Numbered from the stretch's first letter, positions 1 to 11,724 are shown. The stretch: 64,000 bases of DNA from Mycoplasmatota bacterium (GCA_018394315.1 CP074575.1:647501-711500), one strand, 5' to 3'. Program-made: numbers and translations. Notes: a model not told the origin generated them from the sequence alone.

Positions 1-340
1 AGATAGATAAAAAATATTTGTCAAAAAACTCGTATATAAGTGTGATGACTTATATACAAGAGATCAGAAGATACGATAAGTATCTAAAAAACAAAAGTTT
101 AACTATCTTGTCGCAAATGATAAATCGAAATTAACAGTACAAAATCTCTACATGAAGATGTAGAAACTATTCTGTACGAGTTAACTAGGTTTTCGAGAGC
201 GAACTTAAGAACAAAGTAAGATCATATTTATATGACTTAATTGACGAACGAACACACCAAAAGAATATTTATATTCTTTGTTCAAGGTGAATAAAACACC
301 ACTCAAAAAAATTGAATATGAAGAAAACATTAAATTGATA
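1..340 (+). other. 16S-23S rRNA internal spacer (partial)
   Basis: This AT-rich stretch precedes the 23S gene and holds no tRNA and no credible reading frame. It is most simply the 16S-23S spacer, with the 16S gene lying outside the window. That is inferred from the order 23S-5S-tRNA downstream. Confidence 0.6.
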
Positions 341-3193
<2,853 letters not shown>

Positions 3194-3229
3194 AATTAAG
3201 TAGAATGTATTATCCAATTTTGAAAGAAG

Positions 3230-3340
<111 letters not shown>

Positions 3341-3356
3341 TTTCTTTTATTTTAAT

Positions 3357-3432
3357 GGAGGATTAGCTCAGTTGGGAGAGCATCTGCCTTACAAGCAGAG
3401 GGTCGGCGGTTCAAGTCCGTCATTCTCCACCA
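3357..3432 (+). tRNA. tRNA-Val (TAC)
   Basis: Full 76-nt cloverleaf with encoded CCA. The acceptor GGAGGAT pairs with ATTCTCC and the anticodon loop is CTTACAA. It is the first of five tRNAs following the 5S gene and is probably processed from the rRNA operon transcript. Confidence 0.95.
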
Positions 3433-3440
3433 TTTTTTAT

Positions 3441-3516
<76 letters not shown>

Positions 3517-3521
3517 GTTAA

Positions 3522-3597
3522 GACCCGCTAGCTCAGTTGGTAGAGCATCTGACTTTTAATCAGAGGGTCACAGGTTCGAATCCTGTGCGGGTCACCA
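3522..3597 (+). tRNA. tRNA-Lys (TTT)
   Basis: 76-nt cloverleaf with encoded CCA. The acceptor GACCCGC pairs with GCGGGTC and the anticodon is TTT in ACTTTTAAT. It is part of the post-rRNA tRNA cluster. Confidence 0.95.
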
Positions 3598-3607
3598 TTT
3601 AAATAAT

Positions 3608-3694
3608 GCCTTGGTGGCGGAATTGGTAGACGCGCGGGACTTAAAATCCCGTGGGGTCAAACCCGTGCCGGTTCGACTCCGGCCCGAGGCACCA
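3608..3694 (+). tRNA. tRNA-Leu (TAA)
   Basis: 87-nt class II tRNA with a long variable arm and encoded CCA. The anticodon loop CTTAAAA gives TAA. The acceptor GCCTTGG pairs with CCGAGGC. Confidence 0.95.
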
Positions 3695-3712
3695 TTTTTT
3701 TTACTTTATTTT

Positions 3713-3789
3713 GGCGGTGTAGCTCAGCTGGCTAGAGCATTCGGTTCATACCCGGAGGGTCGGGGGTTCAAATCCCTCCGCCGCTACCA
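3713..3789 (+). tRNA. tRNA-Met (CAT), elongator
   Basis: 77-nt cloverleaf with anticodon CAT in TTCATAC and encoded CCA. The acceptor GGCGGTG pairs with CGCCGCT. It lacks the C1-A72 mismatch of the initiator and is close in sequence to the Bacillus elongator tRNA-Met. Confidence 0.9.
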
Positions 3790-3956
3790 TTTAAATAAGA
3801 TATGTAAGCCAAAGAAGTCTGATTTCGATATAGGGAGTTTAACTTATTTACTTACTTTTTTTATTTACGTAAATAATTTGTTAATGACTTTTAATCTACG
3901 AAAAAATATATCAAATATATATGAAGATGATAATGATTGTGAACGGAGAGGGAATA

Positions 3957-4334
3957 ATGAGTGTTGTTTTAACAGCAATAAATTGTATTGATGGTAGAAT
4001 TCAGCTACCAGTAATTGAGTATTTAAAAAAAGAATATAAAGCTGATTTTGTTGATATGGTAACAGAAGCTGGACCCAATAAAATATTATCAGAAAATTCT
4101 GATAAGTATCTTGTAGAATCTATCAAAGCAAGAGTTGAATTATCTCTAACTCGAAATGAATCTAAATTAATTGCTATTGTTGGTCATTATGATTGTAAAG
4201 CAAATCCAAGCATTAGAGATAAACAGATAATACAAATAAGAGAGGCTGTAACGAAAGTTAAGGAGTGGGCTTTTGATGTCCCGGTTATCGGACTATGGGT
4301 AGGAGATAACTGGATTGCTAGTGAAATAAAATAA
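3957..4334 (+). CDS. Small carbonic-anhydrase-like protein
   Basis: This protein of about 125 residues carries, in order, the zinc-site signature of beta-class carbonic anhydrases: a Cys-x-Asp-x-Arg-type motif (NCIDGR) near the N-terminus and a His-x-x-Cys motif (GHYDC) in the middle. It is much shorter than a normal beta enzyme of about 190-220 residues, so it may be a minimal relative with another role. The start at 3957 is chosen because GGAGAGGG precedes that ATG; an upstream in-frame ATG at 3921 has no ribosome site. It stands alone downstream of the tRNA cluster. The zinc fold is inferred from motifs only. Confidence 0.7.
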   Translation: MSVVLTAINCIDGRIQLPVIEYLKKEYKADFVDMVTEAGPNKILSENSDKYLVESIKARVELSLTRNESKLIAIVGHYDCKANPSIRDKQIIQIREAVTKVKEWAFDVPVIGLWVGDNWIASEIK

Positions 4335-4638
4335 TGATTTTTCTCAAATGGCTCTAAGTCAAGGTTTGGGGTCAAAAGTAATTATTAAGTATTGCTCATA
4401 TTTTGAGTAGTACTTTTTGTATTAACTGCAAAATTGGAAGCTAATGTCTTGAATTCTTGTCTTGGTAGAATAATTTTTATCTTAGCTTTTTTAAGACTCT
4501 AATTCCAGATGACGTTATTTTGAATAATTTAATGTAATTATTAGTTAGTCAAAGCATAAAAAGATATCAAGATAATTATATTATTTTGAGTAGTGGATCT
4601 GGATGTAAAAAGTTATTAAGAAATTTCTATCTATGGAA
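4335..4638. other. Intergenic, nothing recognised
   Basis: About 300 bp of AT-rich DNA between two convergent genes. A short string, TTTTGAGTAGT, occurs twice (about 4400 and 4585). No reading frame, clear terminator or RNA was seen. Confidence 0.4.
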
Positions 4639-5154
4639 TTAGCATTTTTTATACCACTTCTTTACTTCTCTCTTTCCTTTTAATATGATTACTTTTTTTC
4701 CAAAAGATGTAGTCTCTTTTAAAAATTGCTTGAGTTGAGATTTTTTTCTAGGGTACTCAAATAAAATGTATTTAGCCACTTCCATAGTAAATTCCTCTTT
4801 ACACCCCTTTGGTAATTCGCAGCGTGGATTATTTCTATGTGTGAGATATCGTTTAAGACACCTATAAAAACATATAAATCTGTTCATATCTAAATAGATC
4901 AAAGTATCACAATTATCTAGTCTACCATCGACTCTTGATGCAGTGAATCTATTACCTTCAAATATCCATTTGTCTTTATTAGATATCCCCATAACTAGTT
5001 CAATTTGCTCCTTCTCTGAGCGAGTGATCCAGTTTTCCTTCCATGTAATCTTATCTCTATGATATACAGGAATATTAAGTTTACTTCCAAGCTTATTTGC
5101 TAGAGTTGTCTTGCCAGCTCCAGATGAACCAGTTATCCAAATTTTCTGCATCAT
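4639..5154 (-). CDS. P-loop nucleoside-kinase-like / FlaR-type ATPase
   Basis: This 171-residue cytoplasmic protein begins with a Walker A loop, GSSGAGKTT, at about residues 8-16. It resembles the small adenylate-kinase-like proteins usually annotated as AAA family ATPase or topology modulation protein. A Tyr-His-x-Asp segment (VYHRDKITW), a WIFEGN stretch and an Arg-rich region follow, typical of that family, in which the substrate is not established. The gene stands alone and is transcribed leftwards, away from the lipoprotein gene. A substrate cannot be assigned from sequence. Confidence 0.75.
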   Translation of the reverse strand: MMQKIWITGSSGAGKTTLANKLGSKLNIPVYHRDKITWKENWITRSEKEQIELVMGISNKDKWIFEGNRFTASRVDGRLDNCDTLIYLDMNRFICFYRCLKRYLTHRNNPRCELPKGCKEEFTMEVAKYILFEYPRKKSQLKQFLKETTSFGKKVIILKGKREVKKWYKKC

Positions 5155-5257
5155 AATCTCACCTCATTTAAATGTAATAGTTGTTGCTATTTATAAGGTG
5201 CAATCATTATATCATACATCACTCTTAACGCCATAGAGTTAAAGTCGATAAATAGCA

Positions 5258-5286
5258 TTACTTTCCCCTATAAAAAGTGATATAAT
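5258..5286 (+). promoter_or_regulatory. Sigma-A-type promoter for the WG-repeat lipoprotein
   Basis: TTACTT at 5258-5263 and TATAAT at 5281-5286 are separated by 17 bp. The pair lies about 20 bp ahead of the gene at 5306, and AAAAAGGAG precedes its ATG. Confidence 0.6.
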
Positions 5287-5305
5287 TAGAAAAAGGAGAA
5301 TTATT

Positions 5306-6277
5306 ATGAAAAAGACAAGAAGTATAGCATCAATTTTCATTCTAGTTCTTATTTTTTTAGTCGGATGTAATTCGAATAATAATGACATATCAGAAAATGC
5401 ACACGCAATAATATATACGTATCCAAACCAATTTACATTGATTGATGTAGATGGAAATATAGTTACAGATTATGTAAGTTATATTGAAGACATTTATCAG
5501 GTAGCCGCAGAGTTCAACGAAGGATTATCACCAAATCTAATTAATGGAGAGTCATACAACTATGGCTATATTAACATGGAATTCGAGATAGTAGTACCGC
5601 ATCAATATTATTATGCTGGTCCGTTTAGTGAAGGATTAGCTCAAGTTATTAAAGATTACGATAACCTATTTATAGATAGTAGTGGAGCTAGTATTTTAGA
5701 TGTTGATTCGTATAGAGGAGCTATTTTAAGTAATGGATTAACGCCTTTTTCTAAAGACGAAAAATGGGGATATTTGGATAGCGAAGGAAAAGAAGTAATA
5801 AGCAATATTTACTCACATGTTGACAATTTTAGTGAAGGATATGCAGTAGTACATGACGAATTATTCAAATCAGGAGTTATTGATAAAGAAGGAAATAAAG
5901 TTGTTGAGAATATTTATTATAAGATTAAACCATACAGTGAGGGATTAGCAGCAGCAACCATGGATGGATATTTGTGGGGATATATTAATACTCAAGGTGA
6001 TATAGTAGTAGATTTTAAATATCTGAGGGCTTCAGACTTCTGTGAAGGCTTAGCGGTGGTAGAAGATAGTGAATTAGGAATATTATATATAAATGATAAA
6101 GAAGAAGTTGAGATTGATGTCGATTTCTACATGGCTAAAGAATTTCATGAGGGGTTAGCAGCTGTAAATGACGGTAGCGGCAAATGGGGTTATATTAACA
6201 GAAAAGGTGACTTAGTAATAGACATTCAATTTGATGAAGCATATGATTTTAGTAGCAGCTTGGTACCTTTAGACTAA
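5306..6277 (+). CDS. WG-repeat lipoprotein
   Basis: 323 residues. The N-terminus is a lipoprotein signal (basic start, hydrophobic core, lipobox LVGC with Cys at about 21), so the protein should be anchored to the outer face of the membrane. The rest is built from WG (KWG) repeats of roughly 40-45 residues, including KWGYLDSEGKEV, LWGYINTQGDIV and KWGYINRKGDLV, with regularly spaced FSEGLA-type segments. WG repeats form beta-rich, probably protein-binding surfaces. No catalytic residues are evident. It has its own promoter and stands alone. Confidence 0.85.
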   Translation: MKKTRSIASIFILVLIFLVGCNSNNNDISENAHAIIYTYPNQFTLIDVDGNIVTDYVSYIEDIYQVAAEFNEGLSPNLINGESYNYGYINMEFEIVVPHQYYYAGPFSEGLAQVIKDYDNLFIDSSGASILDVDSYRGAILSNGLTPFSKDEKWGYLDSEGKEVISNIYSHVDNFSEGYAVVHDELFKSGVIDKEGNKVVENIYYKIKPYSEGLAAATMDGYLWGYINTQGDIVVDFKYLRASDFCEGLAVVEDSELGILYINDKEEVEIDVDFYMAKEFHEGLAAVNDGSGKWGYINRKGDLVIDIQFDEAYDFSSSLVPLD

Positions 6278-6407
6278 ATTAGATTAAAGTGTGTTCAACA
6301 AATTGATGTCATTTCGTTTGATAAAATTAATAAAGTAATATATTCAATATGAAGAGGAACTCAGAAAAAGTCAAATAATATATATACTAATTTAAAGGGG
6401 GATTAAT

Positions 6408-7070
6408 ATGAAAGTGTTATGTATTTCAGCATCTAATACAAAATCAAAAGGGAAAAATAGTGCTTCTACAAAGGTTTGTGAGATTATTAAAAGAATCATC
6501 TTTAAGGAATATAATAAGAATGTAGAAGTAAATGTCATACCGCTAATGGAGTATGATGTTCAGTCATGCGCTTTATGCGGTAAATGTAGTGATGATATGA
6601 AATGTGTAAGTGACAGTGATTTCAACAAAGTATTCAGTGAACTGACAAAGTCAGATAGAATTTTTATAGTTGTCCCTCACTATTCACCAATACCTTCGAA
6701 ATTAATAATTTTATTTGAGAAGATGAATGAAATACTCTATGGAGGATGGATTAAAGATAAAAACTTTACATCACCTTTATCAAAAAAAACAGTGGGAATT
6801 ATTGGGCATGGAGGCATGCCTGAAAGTGAAGATGTTCTTAATTATTATCATCAACATTTAGTAACTCCAATTTCTAGAACATTAGAGTCATTATCTTTAA
6901 AAACGATAGGATTAAATGAAAAGTTTTCAAAAGGTGTAGTATTTGGCCTAAGAGATGATACTTGTATAAAAGAAACTAGGGATGAGTTATTTCCACAAAT
7001 TATTCACGATTGGCCATTCATTGAAGAGAGAATAAAGCCGCTAGTATTAAATGTGATGACATATGAATAG
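6408..7070 (+). CDS. NAD(P)H-dependent FMN reductase / flavodoxin-fold protein
   Basis: 220 residues. The N-terminal MKVLCISASNT followed by a helix is the phosphate-binding beginning of the NADPH-dependent FMN reductase (flavodoxin-like) fold. CALCGKC near residue 57 resembles the Cys pair found in iron-sulfur flavoproteins. A PHYSPIPS segment lies where these proteins contact flavin, and GIIGHGGM follows at mid-protein. It likely reduces a flavin or quinone-like substrate in the cytoplasm. The ribosome site AAAGGGGG lies 7 bp before ATG. Confidence 0.75.
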   Translation: MKVLCISASNTKSKGKNSASTKVCEIIKRIIFKEYNKNVEVNVIPLMEYDVQSCALCGKCSDDMKCVSDSDFNKVFSELTKSDRIFIVVPHYSPIPSKLIILFEKMNEILYGGWIKDKNFTSPLSKKTVGIIGHGGMPESEDVLNYYHQHLVTPISRTLESLSLKTIGLNEKFSKGVVFGLRDDTCIKETRDELFPQIIHDWPFIEERIKPLVLNVMTYE

Positions 7071-7177
7071 TATTGTTGAGTTATATTGATTCTTTCAACT
7101 TTTAGATTTATATAATCTATAAATAGTAAAATGATCATAAAACTAGGTATTATAACGTAATTAATTTACAGCAGGAA

Positions 7178-7203
7178 AAAATCGCTTCTTAAGCGATTTT
7201 ATT
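7178..7203. terminator. Bidirectional intrinsic terminator
   Basis: AAAATCGCTT and AAGCGATTTT form a perfect 10-bp stem with a 3-base loop, and runs of A and T flank it on both sides. It serves the convergent genes at 6408 (+) and 7199 (-), whose stop codon overlaps it. Confidence 0.85.
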
Positions 7204-8476
7204 TTCGGTTGTATCTTTTTGTAAGGTTAGCGAGGAATTTGGATTTCATTTGCTCACTAGCTAGTATTTGTTTTATCGGTGGAAGTTTGAGAATAACACC
7301 CAGAATAGAAGCCATTACTCTGTGATTTAGATGTGCCTGATTATCGAATATTAGGTTTTGTAGTTTACCTCTTTCTATAGCCTCTAAAACAACTCTATGT
7401 GCAGAATTTACTGGTGTAATCACTCTCTTTTCTCTTTGAATCATTTCGATTGATTCATTTGGACAAACTCTTGCACAAACTCCGCATCCTAAACAATTTT
7501 CTTCAATTAATTTCGCTTTCTTCTGTTTCATTTTGTGATGATTATTTGATGAAACCAAAGATAAGGCTTCAACAGGACAAACATCAACGCACTTTCCACA
7601 CCCATTACATGTATCATGAACCTTTGGTAAGTAATTGGTTGTATGAATTGCTTGAGAAACTCCTACTAGTCTAGCTCCTATTAATGCTTCGCAACAACAT
7701 CCGCAGCAATTACATATGAATGCAACTTCTTTTTGAACGTTTTCACCAAACTGAACTAGATTATTATCATAAGCCACATCAAGTAAATCTAAACATTCCT
7801 CAACCGTTAATTCCTTTGCATATCCATGTTTAATAAGTGATTCAGCAGCTCCATTAAATGTCATGCATATTTCTTTAGGTGCTCCGCAATCCGTACCGAT
7901 ATGTTCCTTCTTGTGTCTACAATAACATGTACCTACTCCAATGTGTGAGGCTGTTTTAATTACTTCACTAGCTCTCTCATAATCTAAGATGTATAGATCC
8001 TTATCATCTTTAAGAACACTTTCGTTTATGAAAGCTCTCCCTACAGGTGTTGGAATTGTCATTAAATCCGTGATGAATTCATCTTCAACATTTATGTATT
8101 GATGGAATAATTTGCTTAATACTTTTTGATCTAAATTACCACCAACTCGCATTAAAGAGAACTCAAAAAATCCTGCCATAGGAGGTGGTAAAATATAAGT
8201 CTGAACACCTTTATTATCGATATCAAGTAATAACGCTCTAGAAGCTAACTCATTTAGTGTTTTTTCTGTTTCTTCTTTCGTCTTCTTCCAGTTTTTCATT
8301 GCTGTTTCCACTGTGAAAGGTTTAATAGGAAGTAAAGATACTAATTTGGCTTCCTCTTCATTAAACATCACGGAAAGAATTTTATATAAAGTTTCTGATG
8401 GCGGAACGCCTTGTGGAAACTTGTTTAACCTCTCCTCTAGTTTTTTATATCCATTTTTAGTTGTGTTATGTGCCAC
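7199..8476 (-). CDS. 4Fe-4S dicluster ferredoxin-domain protein
   Basis: About 425 residues. The N-terminal ~150 residues look like a winged-helix or helical region. A central Cys-rich stretch (CYCRHKK, then CNCCGCCCEA) leads to two classical 4Fe-4S motifs near the C-terminus, CNGCGKCVDVCP and CLGCGVCARVCP. This architecture occurs in many anaerobes as a 4Fe-4S binding protein; its electron partners are unknown. The start is placed at a GTG at 8476 because GGGAGGG sits 6 bp upstream, although the frame extends to a TTG at 8491. It is divergent from the GNAT gene. Confidence 0.75.
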   Translation of the reverse strand: MAHNTTKNGYKKLEERLNKFPQGVPPSETLYKILSVMFNEEEAKLVSLLPIKPFTVETAMKNWKKTKEETEKTLNELASRALLLDIDNKGVQTYILPPPMAGFFEFSLMRVGGNLDQKVLSKLFHQYINVEDEFITDLMTIPTPVGRAFINESVLKDDKDLYILDYERASEVIKTASHIGVGTCYCRHKKEHIGTDCGAPKEICMTFNGAAESLIKHGYAKELTVEECLDLLDVAYDNNLVQFGENVQKEVAFICNCCGCCCEALIGARLVGVSQAIHTTNYLPKVHDTCNGCGKCVDVCPVEALSLVSSNNHHKMKQKKAKLIEENCLGCGVCARVCPNESIEMIQREKRVITPVNSAHRVVLEAIERGKLQNLIFDNQAHLNHRVMASILGVILKLPPIKQILASEQMKSKFLANLTKRYNRK

Positions 8477-8532
8477 TGTTATCCCTCCCAAATATCTATG
8501 TTATAATAATTATATAGGAAGAGGTAGAAAAT

Positions 8533-9186
8533 ATGAAATTTAACTTGGATAAAGTTCAAAACGGGTTACTCGATTTTAGAAGAATTAGACTAATTGATGA
8601 AGTTAATGGTATTTATTATATATTAAGGGAAAATTATAGTAAAGAAGCATATTATTTCAAGATGGATGGATTAGAACTCATTACTTACGGAAAAGAAGTA
8701 GAAGATATAGTAAAAAGTAAGAATTTTGGTGATTACTTTGAAGAAAAATGCGATTATGAATTTGCGTTAGATAAGGATGATTTTAGGCCGGTAATTAATG
8801 ATAACTATAATTATAGATTATTAGATAAAAGTGATAGTTTGATGGTATCAAACTTTAAGGATAAGTGTACAAAAGGTGATTTAGATCAGGGCCAGGTTTC
8901 AATAGATGACCCTCTAGTGATGGGAACTTTTAAAGATGATAATTTAATTGGCATTGCGTCATTTTGGGAGTGGAGGAATGATTTAAATGATATAGGTGTA
9001 TTAATTGATTCTAATTACCGAGGATTGAATGTAGGACCTAGTTTAGTTTCAAGGTTGATAAAAGAAGTTGTTAATGATAAGATTTGTATCTATAGAGCTG
9101 ATTATGAAAATATTGGTTCTATTAGAGTTGCAGAAAAACTGGGATTTAGAGTTATATCTAAAATTCATAGATTGAGGGCTAGATAA
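8533..9186 (+). CDS. GNAT-family N-acetyltransferase
   Basis: 217 residues. The C-terminal half matches the GNAT fold: a strand ending in a variant of the acetyl-CoA loop (SNYRGLNVGPSLVSRLI), then YENIGSIRVAEKLGFRV, the typical motif B ending. The N-terminal ~100 residues are an extra unrecognised domain. The stop overlaps the next start (TAATG), so it is translationally coupled to the rRNA methylase gene. The acetylated substrate is unknown. Confidence 0.85.
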   Translation: MKFNLDKVQNGLLDFRRIRLIDEVNGIYYILRENYSKEAYYFKMDGLELITYGKEVEDIVKSKNFGDYFEEKCDYEFALDKDDFRPVINDNYNYRLLDKSDSLMVSNFKDKCTKGDLDQGQVSIDDPLVMGTFKDDNLIGIASFWEWRNDLNDIGVLIDSNYRGLNVGPSLVSRLIKEVVNDKICIYRADYENIGSIRVAEKLGFRVISKIHRLRAR

Positions 9187-10055
9187 TGATAGACATTAGA
9201 GACTATTCTTTAGAAGAGAAAGAAAAACATTACAAAGAAAAATATGATTTTATCTATAACGTAGGTAGAACTCATAAAGTAATAAGAAATATATTTAATA
9301 TAAATAATAATAAGAAACCAAATCCTCATAATTTCATAGTTTTAGAGAGTTATGAAGTTATAAGAAAGGCAATCCTAAATAATGTTAGATTTGAATATTT
9401 GGTTGTTTGTCCAGAAGAAGCATATACTCCAGAAGCTCAAAAGATAGTAGATGAAGTACTGAGTTTATGTAAAGAAGGTTACGTGGTTAGTAAGAAAACA
9501 TTCGAGTCTATAATGGAGAAGAAGAATTCATTTGGAGTAATAGTGGTTGCGAAATTTCCATTAGTAAATTTGGATGACTTTAAGATTAAAGAGAATATGA
9601 AAATTGTGGTTTTAGACGGATTAGAGATTCAAGGTAATGTTGGAACTATAATTCGATCAGCAGATGGGGCTGGAGTAGATTTAGTGATTCTTACAAACAA
9701 GAGGATTAGAATATCACATCCAAAATTTATTAAAAGTAGTATGGGAACATGTCTAAATATCCCTATAGTGGTTGGAGAAATGAGTGAAGTTCTCAAATGG
9801 CTAAGTAAAAATAATTTTAACATTTACTTAACAGATACTAGAGCAAAAAAGAATTACTTTGAAGATAATTATGAGGGTAATGTTGCAATAGTAGCTGGTA
9901 GTGAACGTTATGGAATCATGAAAAAGTGGTATGAAGCTGAAAATGTAAAATTGGTAAAAATTCCTATGTTAGGGCAAGCAGATTCTCTTAATGTTGGAGT
10001 AGCTACTTCTATAATAATTTACGAAGTTCTTAATAAAAAAGATTATTCAAAATAA
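9186..10055 (+). CDS. TrmH/SpoU-family RNA 2'-O-methyltransferase
   Basis: 289 residues with the three SpoU motifs of the trefoil-knot methyltransferases: GNVGTIIRSADGAG (motif 1), AGSERYGI (motif 2) and IPMLGQADSLNVGVATSI (motif 3). Family members methylate ribose 2'-OH in tRNA or rRNA using S-adenosylmethionine. The N-terminal ~110 residues form a likely RNA-recognition region. The start codon overlaps the upstream stop by one base. An intrinsic terminator overlaps the 3' end. Confidence 0.9.
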   Translation: MIDIRDYSLEEKEKHYKEKYDFIYNVGRTHKVIRNIFNINNNKKPNPHNFIVLESYEVIRKAILNNVRFEYLVVCPEEAYTPEAQKIVDEVLSLCKEGYVVSKKTFESIMEKKNSFGVIVVAKFPLVNLDDFKIKENMKIVVLDGLEIQGNVGTIIRSADGAGVDLVILTNKRIRISHPKFIKSSMGTCLNIPIVVGEMSEVLKWLSKNNFNIYLTDTRAKKNYFEDNYEGNVAIVAGSERYGIMKKWYEAENVKLVKIPMLGQADSLNVGVATSIIIYEVLNKKDYSK

Positions 10056-10067
10056 TCTTTATTTTTA
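10038..10067 (+). terminator. Intrinsic terminator after the rRNA methylase
   Basis: AAAGATTATT and AATAATCTTT form a 10-bp stem with a CAA loop, followed by ATTTTTAT. It overlaps the last codons of the upstream gene. Confidence 0.8.
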
Positions 10068-10142
10068 TACATTTTTATGTTGATTTTTATTTCATAAGTG
10101 ATATAATAATAATGCACGTAAAAAAGGTGTCTAGTATAGGAT

Positions 10143-10219
10143 GGACCTATAGCTCAGTTGGTCAGAGCAACCGGCTCATAACCGGTTGGTCGCAGGTTCG
10201 AGTCCTGCTAGGTCCACCA
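10143..10219 (+). tRNA. tRNA-Ile2 (CAT; lysidine-modified type)
   Basis: 77-nt cloverleaf with anticodon CAT and encoded CCA. The acceptor GGACCTA pairs with TAGGTCC. The body closely matches the Bacillus tRNA-Ile whose CAT is modified to lysidine-AU and reads AUA, rather than elongator tRNA-Met. That assignment rests on similarity. Confidence 0.88.
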
Positions 10220-10227
10220 TAAAACAT

Positions 10228-10320
10228 GGAGAAATACCCAAGTCCGGCTGAAGGGACTGGTCTTGAAAACCAGCAGGGCGTTTGCGCGCCGCGGGGGTTC
10301 GAATCCCTCTTTCTCCGCCA
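10228..10320 (+). tRNA. tRNA-Ser (TGA), integration target
   Basis: 93-nt class II tRNA with anticodon TGA (loop CTTGAAA), a long variable arm and encoded CCA. The acceptor GGAGAAA pairs with TTTCTCC. Its last 27 bases recur as direct repeats through 38005, and an integrase gene lies 88 bp downstream, so it is the attachment gene of the island. Confidence 0.95.
10294..10320 (+). repeat. att site 1, 3' end of tRNA-Ser
   Basis: The 27-bp sequence from the T arm to CCA is the reference copy of the direct repeat. Identical or near-identical copies lie at 26416, 33158, 35524, 36773 and 37979. Downstream, a GGTAAGC/GCTTACC inverted pair (10335 and 10406) is also found after copies 3 and, in worn form, 4. 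Confidence 0.85.
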
Positions 10321-10407
10321 TAAAAAAAGCATAGGTAAGCGAAAAAACTTTAATTTAACCCAAGGGAGTGTCATGAAAACATGCCGAGGGACTTTAGAGT
10401 AAAATGC

Positions 10408-11355
10408 TTACCTTATTTTATTTAATGGAGAATATTTATTGTGTTGCTCTTTTAGATGATTGTTTGATAAATGTAGATACTCTTGTGTAGTTGTAATCTT
10501 AGCGTGTCCTAAGGTCTCTCTTACGAATTCTATGTTTGCACCATTCTCTAAATAGTTAGTTGCATATGTATGACGGAATTTATGAAAGCTTATACTTACA
10601 TCATTGGGTAAGTTGAGCTTTCTTTTTATTTTCCTAATAACCTTGTCTAGACTATCTGATGCCATTTGTTTCTTTTCGGTAACACATTCGATTAGATACT
10701 CTTTAGGTACTATTTCAGTTAGGTAATTAATAATAGCTGCTTTAGTTTCATCTCCAAAATAAACTGTTCTATGTTTGTTTGTCTTAGTGTATTTTAAATT
10801 GATTTGGTTATTCTCAATGTCTAATTCATTAAGTTTTATATTTCTTAGTTCGTTCTTTCTGATTCCTGTATCATACAAAATGTATATTATTGCTTTGGTT
10901 CTTATTACTTCTTTAGTTTGTTCAGTTATATGGAGATATTGAAAAATTGTCTTAAGAGTTTTTTCATCGATTATTTTTATCTCTGAGTCTTCATTTCTTA
11001 ATTTTTTGAATTTACGCATTGGATTCTCTTTGATTAGGTTTTGGTCTTCGCAATACTGGAGAGCTTGCTTAAGTGTTCCTATACGTTTATTAATAGTTTT
11101 GTTTTTATTGCCTTTGGCTCTTTCATAGTCAATAAAATCATATAATGCATCATTTGTTATTTGAGAAGTAGAAGTAACTAACTTTCTATGAAAGTAATCT
11201 AAAATTGTTTCCAAGTGTTTTTTGTAGTATTGAAATGTATCAATTCTAGTTTCATGCCTACATCGTTTTAGATATATCTCCTGGACTTCTTTCAGTGGAA
11301 TGTTATTATCGTTAGCTTTCACTAACTCAGATATTATTTGTTCTATTTGATTCAT
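10408..11355 (-). CDS. Tyrosine integrase of the tRNA-Ser island
   Basis: 315-residue site-specific recombinase. An N-terminal SAM-like DNA-binding region (about residues 1-115) is followed by the catalytic domain with the complete set: Arg166 (GIRKNEL), Lys194 (KTNKHR), His258-x-x-Arg261 (HKFRH), His284 (LGHAK) and nucleophile Tyr293 (QEYLHL). It lies immediately inside the tRNA-Ser att site and is transcribed towards it, the usual integrase arrangement. Two decayed relatives follow later att copies. Catalytically it looks intact. Confidence 0.95.
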   Translation of the reverse strand: MNQIEQIISELVKANDNNIPLKEVQEIYLKRCRHETRIDTFQYYKKHLETILDYFHRKLVTSTSQITNDALYDFIDYERAKGNKNKTINKRIGTLKQALQYCEDQNLIKENPMRKFKKLRNEDSEIKIIDEKTLKTIFQYLHITEQTKEVIRTKAIIYILYDTGIRKNELRNIKLNELDIENNQINLKYTKTNKHRTVYFGDETKAAIINYLTEIVPKEYLIECVTEKKQMASDSLDKVIRKIKRKLNLPNDVSISFHKFRHTYATNYLENGANIEFVRETLGHAKITTTQEYLHLSNNHLKEQHNKYSPLNKIR

Positions 11356-11448
11356 TTGGGTCCCTTCCTTTCAATTATTGTAATACTGAATTATACAAAA
11401 TTGGGTGGAAGCCTATCTTCTCGGTTATGTCGGAATTGAGTATTTATA

Positions 11449-11658
11449 TTATTTGGTTAGATCTTTGAAAACTAGATCATCAAGAGAAACATTAAACAAC
11501 TCTTTAAAGATTATGAGAGTTGTTAACTTGTAATCAAGAATTTTAGAAGATTCGTACTTTTGGATGGTTCTATCGGATACACCAATTCTCTTTGCTAATT
11601 CCACTTGAGTTAATCCCTCTCTTTCTCTTAGAGTTTTAATGTTCTTATTAACAAACAT
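11449..11658 (-). CDS. XRE-family repressor
   Basis: 69-residue protein, almost entirely one helix-turn-helix of the XRE/Cro type (LREREGLTQVELAKRIGVSD followed by RTIQKYE). The start at 11658 is chosen because GGAAG lies just upstream; the frame continues further without a ribosome site. It is transcribed in the same direction as the integrase, and two related operator-like palindromes overlap its promoter region. It is probably an autoregulating repressor controlling the element. Confidence 0.85.
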   Translation of the reverse strand: MFVNKNIKTLREREGLTQVELAKRIGVSDRTIQKYESSKILDYKLTTLIIFKELFNVSLDDLVFKDLTK

Positions 11659-11670
11659 AACTTCCATTTG

Positions 11671-11724
11671 ACACGAACAAAACAATCGTGTAAAATATAG
11701 TCAACCCGAACAAAATGTTCGTGT
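11671..11724. promoter_or_regulatory. Paired operators (ACACGAACA half-sites)
   Basis: Two 21-bp sites at 11671-11691 and 11704-11724 share the left half ACACGAACA or ACCCGAACA. The right half is TGTTCGTGT in the second site and a weaker version ending TCGTGT in the first. They flank a TTGACT-like -35 box on the minus strand (11698-11703) directly upstream of the XRE gene. This is consistent with repressor binding sites. The CGAAC-N5-GTTCG core resembles a LexA box but has one extra spacer base. Confidence 0.65.

Noticed and set aside
7199-8476. Extended start at 8491 (TTG)
   Set aside because: The GGGAGGG ribosome site lies inside that extension and is correctly spaced to the GTG at 8476.
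11704-11724. Canonical LexA/SOS box
   Set aside because: The spacer between CGAAC and GTTCG is five rather than four bases and the site is paired with a similar one at the XRE gene, so an XRE operator is simpler.
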